DNA from: Pseudomonas sp. GV071
GTDB lineage: Bacteria; Pseudomonadota; Gammaproteobacteria; Pseudomonadales; Pseudomonadaceae
Assembly (NCBI RefSeq): GCF_003050835.1
Contig: NZ_QAOJ01000005.1
Location: forward strand, 1 to 64,000
Reading direction: 5' to 3'
DNA length: 64,000 nt
Shown here: in pieces, positions 18,394 to 25,520 of the stretch
Layout: every line of letters starts with the position of its first letter
How positions within the stretch are numbered: the first letter of the stretch is position 1
Position numbers and translations under genes: made by a program
The notes under the pieces: model-generated
Database searches by the model: none
What the model was told of the DNA's origin: nothing
The model's input: the letters and a program-made list of their open reading frames with translations, nothing else

Positions 18394-19017
18394 TTAGCGC
18401 AGTTTCGCTTCCACCTCTTTCCACTCCCCCAGTCCCAACCCGTCAATGCTCCACGGCCCGATCCGTACCCGCACCAAGCGCAAGGTCGGTAACCCCACTG
18501 CCGCCGTCATCCGCCGCACCTGGCGATTGCGCCCTTCTTTGATCACCAGCTCCAGCCAAGACGTCGGAATGCTTTTGCGAAAGCGCACCGGCGGGTTGCG
18601 TTCCCACAAATCAGGCTCGGGCAACTGCCGCGCTTCGGCTGGCAGTGTCGGCCCGTCGTTCAATTCGACGCCGTCACGCAGGCGCTGCAGTTGCTCGTCG
18701 CTCGGCTCGCCTTCCACCTGCACCCAATAGGTTTTCGCCAGTTTGTGTTTGGGGTCGGCGATGCGCGCTTGCAGCTGGCCGTCGTTGGTCAGCAGCAGCA
18801 GACCTTCGCTGTCGCGGTCCAGGCGTCCAGCCGGGTAAACGCCTGGCACCGGGATAAAATCCTTGAGGGTGCTGCGGCCCTGCTCGTCGTTGAACTGGGT
18901 GAGTACGTCGAAGGGCTTGTTGAACAGCAGCAACTTCGGCTCAGCCGGCGGTGCCTTGGCGGCACGGCGAGGCGCCGGGCGAGCAGTTCGGGCGGCAGGG
19001 CGAGGTGGGCGCGACAT
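18394..19017 (-). CDS. rluE: 23S rRNA pseudouridine synthase RluE
   Basis: This enzyme converts U2457 (E. coli numbering) of 23S rRNA to pseudouridine. It has 207 residues. The catalytic block [17 protein letters not shown] contains the essential Asp, and [16 protein letters not shown] is the conserved C-terminal motif. No S4 domain is present, as in RluE and unlike RluB or RluF. The first 25 residues are Arg/Pro/Ala-rich and probably disordered. The start MSRPPRP is preferred over an upstream ATG that adds unrelated residues. Confidence 0.9.
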   Translation of the reverse strand: MSRPPRPAARTARPAPRRAAKAPPAEPKLLLFNKPFDVLTQFNDEQGRSTLKDFIPVPGVYPAGRLDRDSEGLLLLTNDGQLQARIADPKHKLAKTYWVQVEGEPSDEQLQRLRDGVELNDGPTLPAEARQLPEPDLWERNPPVRFRKSIPTSWLELVIKEGRNRQVRRMTAAVGLPTLRLVRVRIGPWSIDGLGLGEWKEVEAKLR

Positions 19018-19157
19018 GGGTAATCCGGGTAGCAAACGGGCGGCACAGTGTAACCCGACGCCATGCCACGCCATCAGCCTGGCTTATCTCGCTTCATCAT
19101 TTGCCGTCTATGGTTAATCCTGCTTGGCTGCCCCACACAACAAAAAGGACCCCTCGC

Positions 19158-20186
19158 ATGAGCACCTCCGAGCTTCAGAAATTCACCGGCTGGGCCGCCA
19201 CCGCGCCTAACGCTCCGCTGCAAGCCTACGAATATGATCCAGGCCCGTTGGCCGCCGAAGACGTTGAAGTGGCCGTGGAGTTCTGCGGTATCTGCCATTC
19301 CGACCAGTCGATGATCGACAACGAATGGGGCCGTACCCGCTATCCGTTTATTCCCGGCCATGAAGTGGTCGGCACCGTGGTCCGCGTTGGCGAGCAAGTG
19401 CGTGGTCTGAAGCTCGGCCAGCGGGTGGGAATCGGTTGGAACAAAGGCAGCTGCATGCACTGCGCCTCCTGCATGGAAGGCTCTCACCAACTGTGCCGTA
19501 CCGTGCAGCCGACCATCATCGGCGGCAACGGCGGCTTTGCGGATCGCCTGCGCGCGCACTGGGCCTGGGCCATCCCGATTCCTGAGGCGATTGACCCGAG
19601 CCTGGCCGGCCCGCTGTTCTGCGCCGGCTCCACCGTATTCAGCCCGCTGGTGGAGCTGAACATCAAGCCCACCGACCGCGTGGGTGTGGTTGGCATTGGC
19701 GGCCTCGGTCACCTGGCGTTGAAATTTCTCAACGCCTGGGGCTGCGAAGTCACCGCGTTTACTTCCTCGCCAAGCAAGCAGGAAGAGGCCCAGCGTCTGG
19801 GCGCGCACAAAGCCGTGGCCTCTACCGATGCCGCGGCGATGAAAGCCATTGCCGGCACCTTGGATTTCCTTCTGGTTACCGCCAGCGCCGACCTCAACTG
19901 GAATGCTCTGCTCACCACCTTGCGTGGCCGCGGCCGTCTGCACTTTGTCGGCATTGTGCCCAGCGATATTCCGGTAAATGTGTTCAGCCTGATCCCCGCG
20001 CAGAAAGCCATTTCCGGATCCCCGGTGGGTTCACCGGCCAATATGGCGAAGATGCTCGAGTTCTGCGCCCGCCACCAGATCGTGCCGCAGGTGGAGATGT
20101 TCCCTATGAGCAAGGTCAATGACGCCATCGACCACCTGCGTGCCGGCAAAGCGCGTTACCGCGTGGTGCTGGACGCCAGCAAGTAG
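19158..20186 (+). CDS. Zinc-dependent alcohol dehydrogenase (YahK/cinnamyl-alcohol type)
   Basis: This is an NADP(H)-linked medium-chain dehydrogenase of 342 residues that reduces aldehydes or oxidises alcohols. The catalytic zinc ligands fit C43 and H68/E69 (GHEVVG), with H47 next to the site. The structural zinc cysteines are C99, C102, C105 and C113 (GSCMHCASCMEGSHQLC). The nucleotide fold has GVVGIGGLGHLALKF. AAAAGGA before the ATG at 19158 decides the start; the open frame reaches further upstream without support. The family's substrate range is broad, so the physiological substrate is unknown. Confidence 0.92.
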   Translation: MSTSELQKFTGWAATAPNAPLQAYEYDPGPLAAEDVEVAVEFCGICHSDQSMIDNEWGRTRYPFIPGHEVVGTVVRVGEQVRGLKLGQRVGIGWNKGSCMHCASCMEGSHQLCRTVQPTIIGGNGGFADRLRAHWAWAIPIPEAIDPSLAGPLFCAGSTVFSPLVELNIKPTDRVGVVGIGGLGHLALKFLNAWGCEVTAFTSSPSKQEEAQRLGAHKAVASTDAAAMKAIAGTLDFLLVTASADLNWNALLTTLRGRGRLHFVGIVPSDIPVNVFSLIPAQKAISGSPVGSPANMAKMLEFCARHQIVPQVEMFPMSKVNDAIDHLRAGKARYRVVLDASK

Positions 20187-20206
20187 ATTGCAAAACGTGT
20201 AGGGGC

Positions 20207-20243
20207 GCAGGCAAACCATAGCCGCCGTGCTAGGTTTGCCTGC
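20207..20243. terminator. Hairpin after alcohol dehydrogenase gene
   Basis: Perfect 11-base inverted repeat GCAGGCAAACC / GGTTTGCCTGC with a 15-base loop. There is no T run, so termination strength is uncertain. Confidence 0.45.
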
Positions 20244-20268
20244 ACCTCCCCCCGCATGAGTTTTCTCA

Positions 20269-21303
20269 ATGCCCCGTAGCCTGCGCCCCACCTGGTTGCT
20301 GAGCCTGCTGACCCTGGTCGGTTGTAACAACTCTGCCTACCAAGGCCCCGCCAGCGACCACTTCGATGGCGAACGTTTTCACAACATCCAACCCACTGCG
20401 GAAAAAAGCCTGGCCGATTTGCTCAAGTGGCAAATGAACCGTGAGAAGACCGACGCCTGGATCGTGCAACCGCTGAGCAAAACCCCGCCCGTGGTCCGTG
20501 AACGGGTGCCGGGCGATGAGCTGCAAGCCACCTACATCAACCACGCCACCGTGCTGTTGCAGCATCAGGGCCTGAACATTCTCACCGACCCGGTGTGGTC
20601 CGAGCGCGTCAGCCCGCTCAGTTTTATCGGCCCCAAGCGGTACCAGCAGCCGGGGCTGAGCATCGAGCAGCTGCCGCCGATTGACCTGATTCTGGTCAGC
20701 CACAACCACTACGATCACCTCGACCTGAAAAGCCTGCGCCAGCTGGCCCTGCGCTTTCCCAAGGCCAAGGTGGTGACCGGCCTGGGCAATGGCGCGCTGA
20801 TCAAGGAAACCGGCTTTGACGATGTCGCGGAAATCGATTGGTGGCAGGCATTGACCATCAGCCCGACCCTCAACGTGCATGGCGTGCCGGTGCAGCATTG
20901 GTCATCACGCACCCGCAGCGACACCAACCACACCCTGTGGCTGGGCTTTGTTCTGCAAACACCGAGTGGCCCGCTGCTGTTCCCCGGCGATACCGGACTG
21001 GGGCCAGAATTCAAACTGATCAACGAACGTTTCGGGCCGATGCGTTTTGCCCTGCTGCCGATTGGCGCCTACGCACCGCGCTGGTTTATGCGCGATCACC
21101 ACATGAACCCGGATGATGCCGTGCAGGCGCACCGCCAGTTGCAAGCCAAGAGCAGCCTGGCGATTCACTTCGGCACCTTCCGCCTCACCGACGAAGGCCA
21201 GTTCGCCCCGCCGGCCGACCTGGCGGCGGCGTTGCAGGAACAACAGGTGGACCCGCAAACCTTCCGCGTGCCGCAGCCTGGGGATACCTGGCTGGTGCCT
21301 TAA
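20269..21303 (+). CDS. Metallo-beta-lactamase-fold lipoprotein, NAPE-PLD-like
   Basis: This envelope hydrolase has 344 residues. The lipoprotein signal ends in LVGC at residue 18, so it should be lipid-anchored. The metal site is SHNHYDHLD (H-x-H-x-D-H), followed by a downstream His in HGVPVQHWSSR, an Asp in FPGDTGL and a His in AIHFGTF. The order and the HWSSR block resemble N-acyl-phosphatidylethanolamine phospholipase D and UlaG-like proteins. A lipid phosphodiester substrate is plausible but not proven. A REPIN follows directly after the stop. Confidence 0.87.
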   Translation: MPRSLRPTWLLSLLTLVGCNNSAYQGPASDHFDGERFHNIQPTAEKSLADLLKWQMNREKTDAWIVQPLSKTPPVVRERVPGDELQATYINHATVLLQHQGLNILTDPVWSERVSPLSFIGPKRYQQPGLSIEQLPPIDLILVSHNHYDHLDLKSLRQLALRFPKAKVVTGLGNGALIKETGFDDVAEIDWWQALTISPTLNVHGVPVQHWSSRTRSDTNHTLWLGFVLQTPSGPLLFPGDTGLGPEFKLINERFGPMRFALLPIGAYAPRWFMRDHHMNPDDAVQAHRQLQAKSSLAIHFGTFRLTDEGQFAPPADLAAALQEQQVDPQTFRVPQPGDTWLVP

Positions 21304-21312
21304 GATCAAAGC

Positions 21313-21373
21313 ATCGCGGCTAAAGCCCCTCCCACAGAGGCGCGATACCTGTGGGAGGGGCTTCAGCCGCGAT
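21313..21373. repeat. REPIN, GTGGGAGGGGCTTC variant
   Basis: Inverted copies at 21313-21335 and 21351-21373. The core differs from the other REPs here (GTGGGAGGGG in place of GTAGGAGCGG), so this is a second REP sequence class. It lies between convergent genes. Confidence 0.88.
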
Positions 21374-21408
21374 TCCTGGAAACGGTGATTCCAGGTACCG
21401 ACAATCGC

Positions 21409-22881
21409 TTACCTGAACGGCGGCTCGTCGAAGCTGCGCAGTTTGCGTGAGTGCAGGGAGTCGAGCTGGGTGCGCATCAGGTCCAGGGCGGCGATGCCGA
21501 TGTTCAAATGCTGGCTCACCGCCCGCTCGTAAAACGCCCCGGCCGCGCCCGGCAGTTTGATTTCGCTGTGCAGCGGTTTGTCCGAGACACACAGCAAGGT
21601 GCCGTACGGTACCCGCAAGCGATAACCTTGCGCTGCGATGGTGCCGCTTTCCATGTCCACGGCAATCGCCCGCGCCAGGTTGATCAGCGGCCGCTCCTGA
21701 GCCCAGCGCAGTTCCCAGTTGCGGTCGTCGTAGGTCAGTACGGTGCCGGTGCGCAGGCGCCGTTTCAGCGCTTCGCCCTTCTCACCGGTCACCGCCGCTG
21801 CGGCTTCTTGCAGAGCCAGCTGGACCTCAGCCAGGGCAGGAATCGGAATGTTCGGCGGCACTACGCGGTCGAGAATGCCGTCGCGGCGCATGTAGGCGTG
21901 GGCCAGCACGTAGTCGCCGATGGTCTGCGATTGGCGCAGGCCGCCGCAGTGGCCGATCATCAGCCAGCAATGCGGGCGCAGCACGGCCAGGTGGTCGGTG
22001 ATGTTCTTCGCGTTGGACGGGCCGACACCGATATTCACCAGGGTCACGCCATGGCCATCGGCGGCGATCAGGTGGTAGGCCGGCATCTGGTAACGGTGCC
22101 AGACCACGGCATCCGCCACGGCCTGGGCGTCTTCTTCCGATGTGCCGCGCTCGATGATCACGTTGCCCGGCAACACCATGCGCACATAGCGGGGGTCATC
22201 ACGCAATTGCGCCAGGCCGTGACGGATGAATTGGTCGACGTAGCGGTGGTAGTTGGTCAGCAGAATCCACGGCTGCACATGGCGCCAGTCGCTGCCGGTG
22301 TAGTGCACCAGGCGGCGCAGGGAGAAATCCACGCGGGCGGCGTCGAACAGCGCCAGCGGCAATGGGTCGATGTTCTGCCAGTCATACAGGCCATCGGCGA
22401 TGCCATCGGTGGCCGCCGACAGATCGGTGCTCGGGAACACCCGCGACAACTCCGCAGCGGTGACCCCGGAACCGGCCAGTTCATCGCCAGCTTCCACCAC
22501 ATAGGGGTACGGGATGTTCTGCTCGCTGACGCCCACTTCCACCTTGACGGTGAAGTCGTTCATCAACGGGCGCAGTTGCTCCAGCAGGTATTTGCGAAAG
22601 GCTGCCGGGTGGGTGACGGTGACGCTGTAAGTGCCGGGCACCTGCACTTTGGCGTAGGCACGCACGGTGGTGGGCACTTCGCCCTGAGTCTGGTAGGTCA
22701 GGCGCAGTTCCGGGTAGCGGAACAGGTTGTGCTCGCCGGCGGCGGGTTTGACCCGGTCCTTGAGGTAGGCTTTGAGCGCCTGGCTCAGCCCATCGACGGC
22801 CTGCTGGTGCAGCACCGCCAAACGATCTACCGCCTCTTCCGGCGTGTAGGCGACGATAAAATTCTCGGTATCACTGGTCAC
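21409..22881 (-). CDS. amn: AMP nucleosidase
   Basis: This enzyme splits AMP into adenine and ribose 5-phosphate, helping to set the adenylate pool. It has 490 residues. The N-terminal regulatory domain (EEAVDRLAVLHQQAVDGL onward) is followed by a nucleoside-phosphorylase-like catalytic half with VNIGVGPSNAKNITDHLAVLRPHCWLMIGHCGGLR and VDMESGTIAAQGYRLRVPYGTLLCVSDKP. The GTG start is chosen because AGGAAGG lies six bases before it; an ATG nine codons earlier has no such site. The protein is full length compared with E. coli Amn (about 484 residues). Confidence 0.93.
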   Translation of the reverse strand: MTSDTENFIVAYTPEEAVDRLAVLHQQAVDGLSQALKAYLKDRVKPAAGEHNLFRYPELRLTYQTQGEVPTTVRAYAKVQVPGTYSVTVTHPAAFRKYLLEQLRPLMNDFTVKVEVGVSEQNIPYPYVVEAGDELAGSGVTAAELSRVFPSTDLSAATDGIADGLYDWQNIDPLPLALFDAARVDFSLRRLVHYTGSDWRHVQPWILLTNYHRYVDQFIRHGLAQLRDDPRYVRMVLPGNVIIERGTSEEDAQAVADAVVWHRYQMPAYHLIAADGHGVTLVNIGVGPSNAKNITDHLAVLRPHCWLMIGHCGGLRQSQTIGDYVLAHAYMRRDGILDRVVPPNIPIPALAEVQLALQEAAAAVTGEKGEALKRRLRTGTVLTYDDRNWELRWAQERPLINLARAIAVDMESGTIAAQGYRLRVPYGTLLCVSDKPLHSEIKLPGAAGAFYERAVSQHLNIGIAALDLMRTQLDSLHSRKLRSFDEPPFR

Positions 22882-22953
22882 GATCGGCCTTCCTGTCTGG
22901 ACTCGCATGGCTCTATCTTGCCTGCATTGTCAGGAAAAGGCATGTGAGCTCTC

Positions 22954-23019
22954 GTAGGAGCGGCTTCAGCCGCGATGCTCTTTATCGATCAATGGCATCA
23001 CGGCTGAAGCCGCTCCTAC
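22954..23019. repeat. REPIN (paired REP sequences)
   Basis: REP copies at 22954-22976 and 22997-23019, facing each other with a 20-base centre. It lies between aidB and amn on the minus strand. Confidence 0.9.
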
Positions 23020-23029
23020 AGAGGCCCTT

Positions 23030-24682
23030 TTAACCCATTAGATGCGGGGTGCTGCGCGCTACCAAGGCTTCCACATCCACACCGCGCGGCAAGGTGCCGT
23101 AGACGCGTCCACCCTGACCGAGGCGGCTGGCGATAAAGGCGTCGGCGACCACGGCATTGCCACCTTCGAGCAGCAGCTTGGCCTGCAGGCCGACGGCGAC
23201 GTCTTCGGTGAGTTGGCGGGCGCGGTACTGGATGTCGGCGGTATCGCGGAAGCCCGCCTTCAGGCTTTCGATGTGCGCCTTCAAACGAGCATCGCCGTGG
23301 CCGTCACCGAGTTCGGCGAACAGCACATCGAGCACGCCGGGTTCTTTCGACAGGGCACGCAATACGTCCAGGCATTGCACGTTGCCGGAGCCTTCCCAGG
23401 TGGAGTTCACCGGGGCTTCGCGGTACAGGCGCGGCAAAATGCTGTCTTCCACATACCCCGCGCCGCCCATGCATTCAGCGGCCTCGTTGATCATCGCCGG
23501 GGCGCGTTTGCAGATCCAATACTTGCCGACGGCGGTAACCAGGCGGGCGAACTTGTCCTCTTGTTCGTCGTGGGCGTTATCCAGGGCCTTGGCCATGCGC
23601 ATGCTCAGGGCGATGGCCGCTTCGCTTTCGAGGGCCAGGTCAGCCAGCACGTTTTGCATCAACGCCTGCTCGCTCAACACCCGGCCACCGACGCTGCGGT
23701 GCGCGCAATGGTGGGCGGCTTGGCTAAGGGCCTGACGCATCAAGGCGCTTGAACCGACCATGCAGTCGAAGCGGGTCAGCGAGACCATTTCGATAATGGT
23801 CGGCACGCCGCGGCCTTCTTCGCCGAGCATCCAGGCCAGGGCGCCGCGGTACTCCACTTCGCTGGAGGCGTTGGACCAGTTACCCAGTTTGTTTTTCAGG
23901 CGCTGGATATAGAACTCGTTGCGCGTGCCGTCCGGGCGGTGGCGCGGCAGCAGGAAACAGCTCAGGCCCTTGTCGGTTTGCGCCAGGGTCAGGAACGCAT
24001 CGCACATCGGCGCCGAGCAGAACCACTTGTGGCCGACCAGTTCATAGGCCTGGCCGGGGCCAGGAATGCCGACCGGATACGCGCGGGTGGTGTTGGCGCG
24101 CACGTCGGTGCCGCCTTGTTTCTCGGTCATCGCCATGCCGATGGTGACCCCGGCCTTCTGGCTCATCGGCACGTTACGCGGGTCGTATTCCGTGGCAAGG
24201 ATTTTCGGCAGCCAGGCTTCGGCGATGTTTGGCTGAACGCGCAAGGCCGGCACGCTGGCGTAGGTCATGGTCAGCGGGCAACCGCTGCCGGCTTCGGCCT
24301 GGCTGTGCATGTAACTCATGGCGGCGCGGGCGACGTTGGCGCCAGCGCGCGGGTCGGTCCACGGCAGTGAGGTCAGGCCATGTTCGATAGCTGCTGCCAT
24401 AAGCTGGTGGTAAGCCGGGTGGAATTCGACCACGTCGATGCGGTGGCCGTAACGGTCATGGCTTTTGAACACCGGTTTGTTTTCGTTAGCGAGAAAACCG
24501 GCGGCCATCAGCGGGCCGCCAGCCAGGGCACCATAGGCATCAATGCGGTCGTTGGCCCAGGCGCCGCCGAAGTGGCGGGTCCATTCCTGCAACGGCAGGT
24601 CGGCGCGGTACAGGTTGATGCCATCCAACGCGGGCGGCTGGTTGCTGACTTCGTGGGTTTCGGCGAGTACGGCGTGGTTCAT
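23030..24682 (-). CDS. aidB: AidB-type acyl-CoA dehydrogenase
   Basis: This is an FAD enzyme of 550 residues in the acyl-CoA dehydrogenase fold. The beginning (NQPPALDGINLYRADLPLQEW) and length match AidB, which is induced during the adaptive response to alkylating agents in E. coli and shows weak isovaleryl-CoA dehydrogenase activity. FAD contacts appear in AMTEKQGGTDVRANTT and KWFCSAPMCDAFLTLAQ. The C-terminal helical domain includes ECMGGAGYVEDSILPRLYREAPVNSTWEGSGNV. Its start overlaps the stop of the TetR gene by four bases, so the two form one transcript. That TetR link suggests control by an acyl-CoA or stress signal. Confidence 0.9.
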   Translation of the reverse strand: MNHAVLAETHEVSNQPPALDGINLYRADLPLQEWTRHFGGAWANDRIDAYGALAGGPLMAAGFLANENKPVFKSHDRYGHRIDVVEFHPAYHQLMAAAIEHGLTSLPWTDPRAGANVARAAMSYMHSQAEAGSGCPLTMTYASVPALRVQPNIAEAWLPKILATEYDPRNVPMSQKAGVTIGMAMTEKQGGTDVRANTTRAYPVGIPGPGQAYELVGHKWFCSAPMCDAFLTLAQTDKGLSCFLLPRHRPDGTRNEFYIQRLKNKLGNWSNASSEVEYRGALAWMLGEEGRGVPTIIEMVSLTRFDCMVGSSALMRQALSQAAHHCAHRSVGGRVLSEQALMQNVLADLALESEAAIALSMRMAKALDNAHDEQEDKFARLVTAVGKYWICKRAPAMINEAAECMGGAGYVEDSILPRLYREAPVNSTWEGSGNVQCLDVLRALSKEPGVLDVLFAELGDGHGDARLKAHIESLKAGFRDTADIQYRARQLTEDVAVGLQAKLLLEGGNAVVADAFIASRLGQGGRVYGTLPRGVDVEALVARSTPHLMG

Positions 24683-25320
24683 GGCAGTAACTCCTCTGCA
24701 CCTAGGGCGCGTAAACAGAAGGAAACCAAAGCGGCGCTGACGTCCGCCAATTGTTGTGTGGGTTCACCGGCCTCACGGGCGGCGCGGGCTTGCGGCGACA
24801 GCGGGCCAACCAGCGATTCGCTGATGGCGCCCACCAGGCAAGCGGCGCTGACGGCCACCGACGAGGTGCGAAAGGCGCCGGACAACACGCCCTGCTCAAT
24901 CACTTGGCTGAGGTGCGCGGCATAGGCTTCGCGAAATTCCAGGCGACGTTCGTCGACTTCCGGGTCGACCGGCTCGGCGATCAAGGCAAAGGCCAGACGC
25001 CGGCTCTGCCAGGCGCGCGCGGCAAATTGCTGGAGAGCCCCGGCCAAACGCGCCGGCTCGTTGCCGGGCAAGGCCAGGGCAGCGGCCATGGCGTCCACTT
25101 CACGCTGGCTGGCACGGGCAAAGACCTCGGCGGCCAGTTCACCCTTGCCGCGAAAATGCCGGTACAGGCTGCCCGTGGCGATGCCGACGCGCTCGGCCAG
25201 GCTGGTCATGGTCAACGCAGCAAAACCGCCCTCCACCACCAGCAGCAAGGCACAGTCGAGAATGCGCTCGCGCAGCTCAGAGTCGCGGTCGATACGGGCG
25301 GCGCTGTGACGATAGGCCAT
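24679..25320 (-). CDS. TetR-family transcriptional regulator
   Basis: The protein has 213 residues. The N-terminal helix-turn-helix is typical: LRERILDCALLLVVEGGFAALTMTSLAERVGIATGSLYRHFRGKGELAAEVF. The C-terminal ligand-binding region is helical and has no further recognisable motif. The gene is first in a two-gene unit with aidB, its stop overlapping the aidB start by ATGA, so it most likely regulates that unit and itself. A dyad candidate TGAATC / GATTCA lies just upstream (around 25326-25356), which could be its operator. Related regulators sense fatty acyl-CoA derivatives, but the ligand is unknown. Confidence 0.88.
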   Translation of the reverse strand: MAYRHSAARIDRDSELRERILDCALLLVVEGGFAALTMTSLAERVGIATGSLYRHFRGKGELAAEVFARASQREVDAMAAALALPGNEPARLAGALQQFAARAWQSRRLAFALIAEPVDPEVDERRLEFREAYAAHLSQVIEQGVLSGAFRTSSVAVSAACLVGAISESLVGPLSPQARAAREAGEPTQQLADVSAALVSFCLRALGAEELLP

Positions 25321-25360
25321 AGTCTGAATCCTGATTCATTTGATCGCAGTGAATCATGGT
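25321..25360. promoter_or_regulatory. Possible TetR operator dyad
   Basis: Just upstream of the TetR gene, TGAATC (25325-25330), TGATTCA and TGAATCATGGTTCA-type half-sites alternate, giving a partly symmetric array near 25325-25362. This is the expected place for autoregulation. No -10 or -35 element is clear. Confidence 0.35.
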
Positions 25361-25414
25361 TCAGAGTTTGGATGAAGGGGCATTCCGGCCAAACAAGGGG
25401 ACTCAGAAAGAACT

Positions 25415-25512
25415 CCGTCATCCCAGCGAAGGCTGGGATCCAGAATGGTGGATGGAGCGAGGAAGTGAGTACGGCGGGGGATTCTGGGTCCCAGCTTGCG
25501 CTGGGACGACGG
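25415..25512. repeat. Inverted repeat, diverged member of the 3600-3680 family
   Basis: Arms 25415-25446 and 25481-25512 pair with about four mismatches. The core is CGTCATCCCAGCGAAGGCTG, similar to the perfect element at 3600-3680. It lies between the TetR and ladS genes. Confidence 0.82.
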
Positions 25513-25520
25513 GGTAAGTG

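Noticed and set aside
19074..19157. Upstream extension of the alcohol dehydrogenase gene
   Set aside because: The extended frame overlaps the rluE coding strand and adds no family residues; the ATG at 19158 has a good ribosome site.
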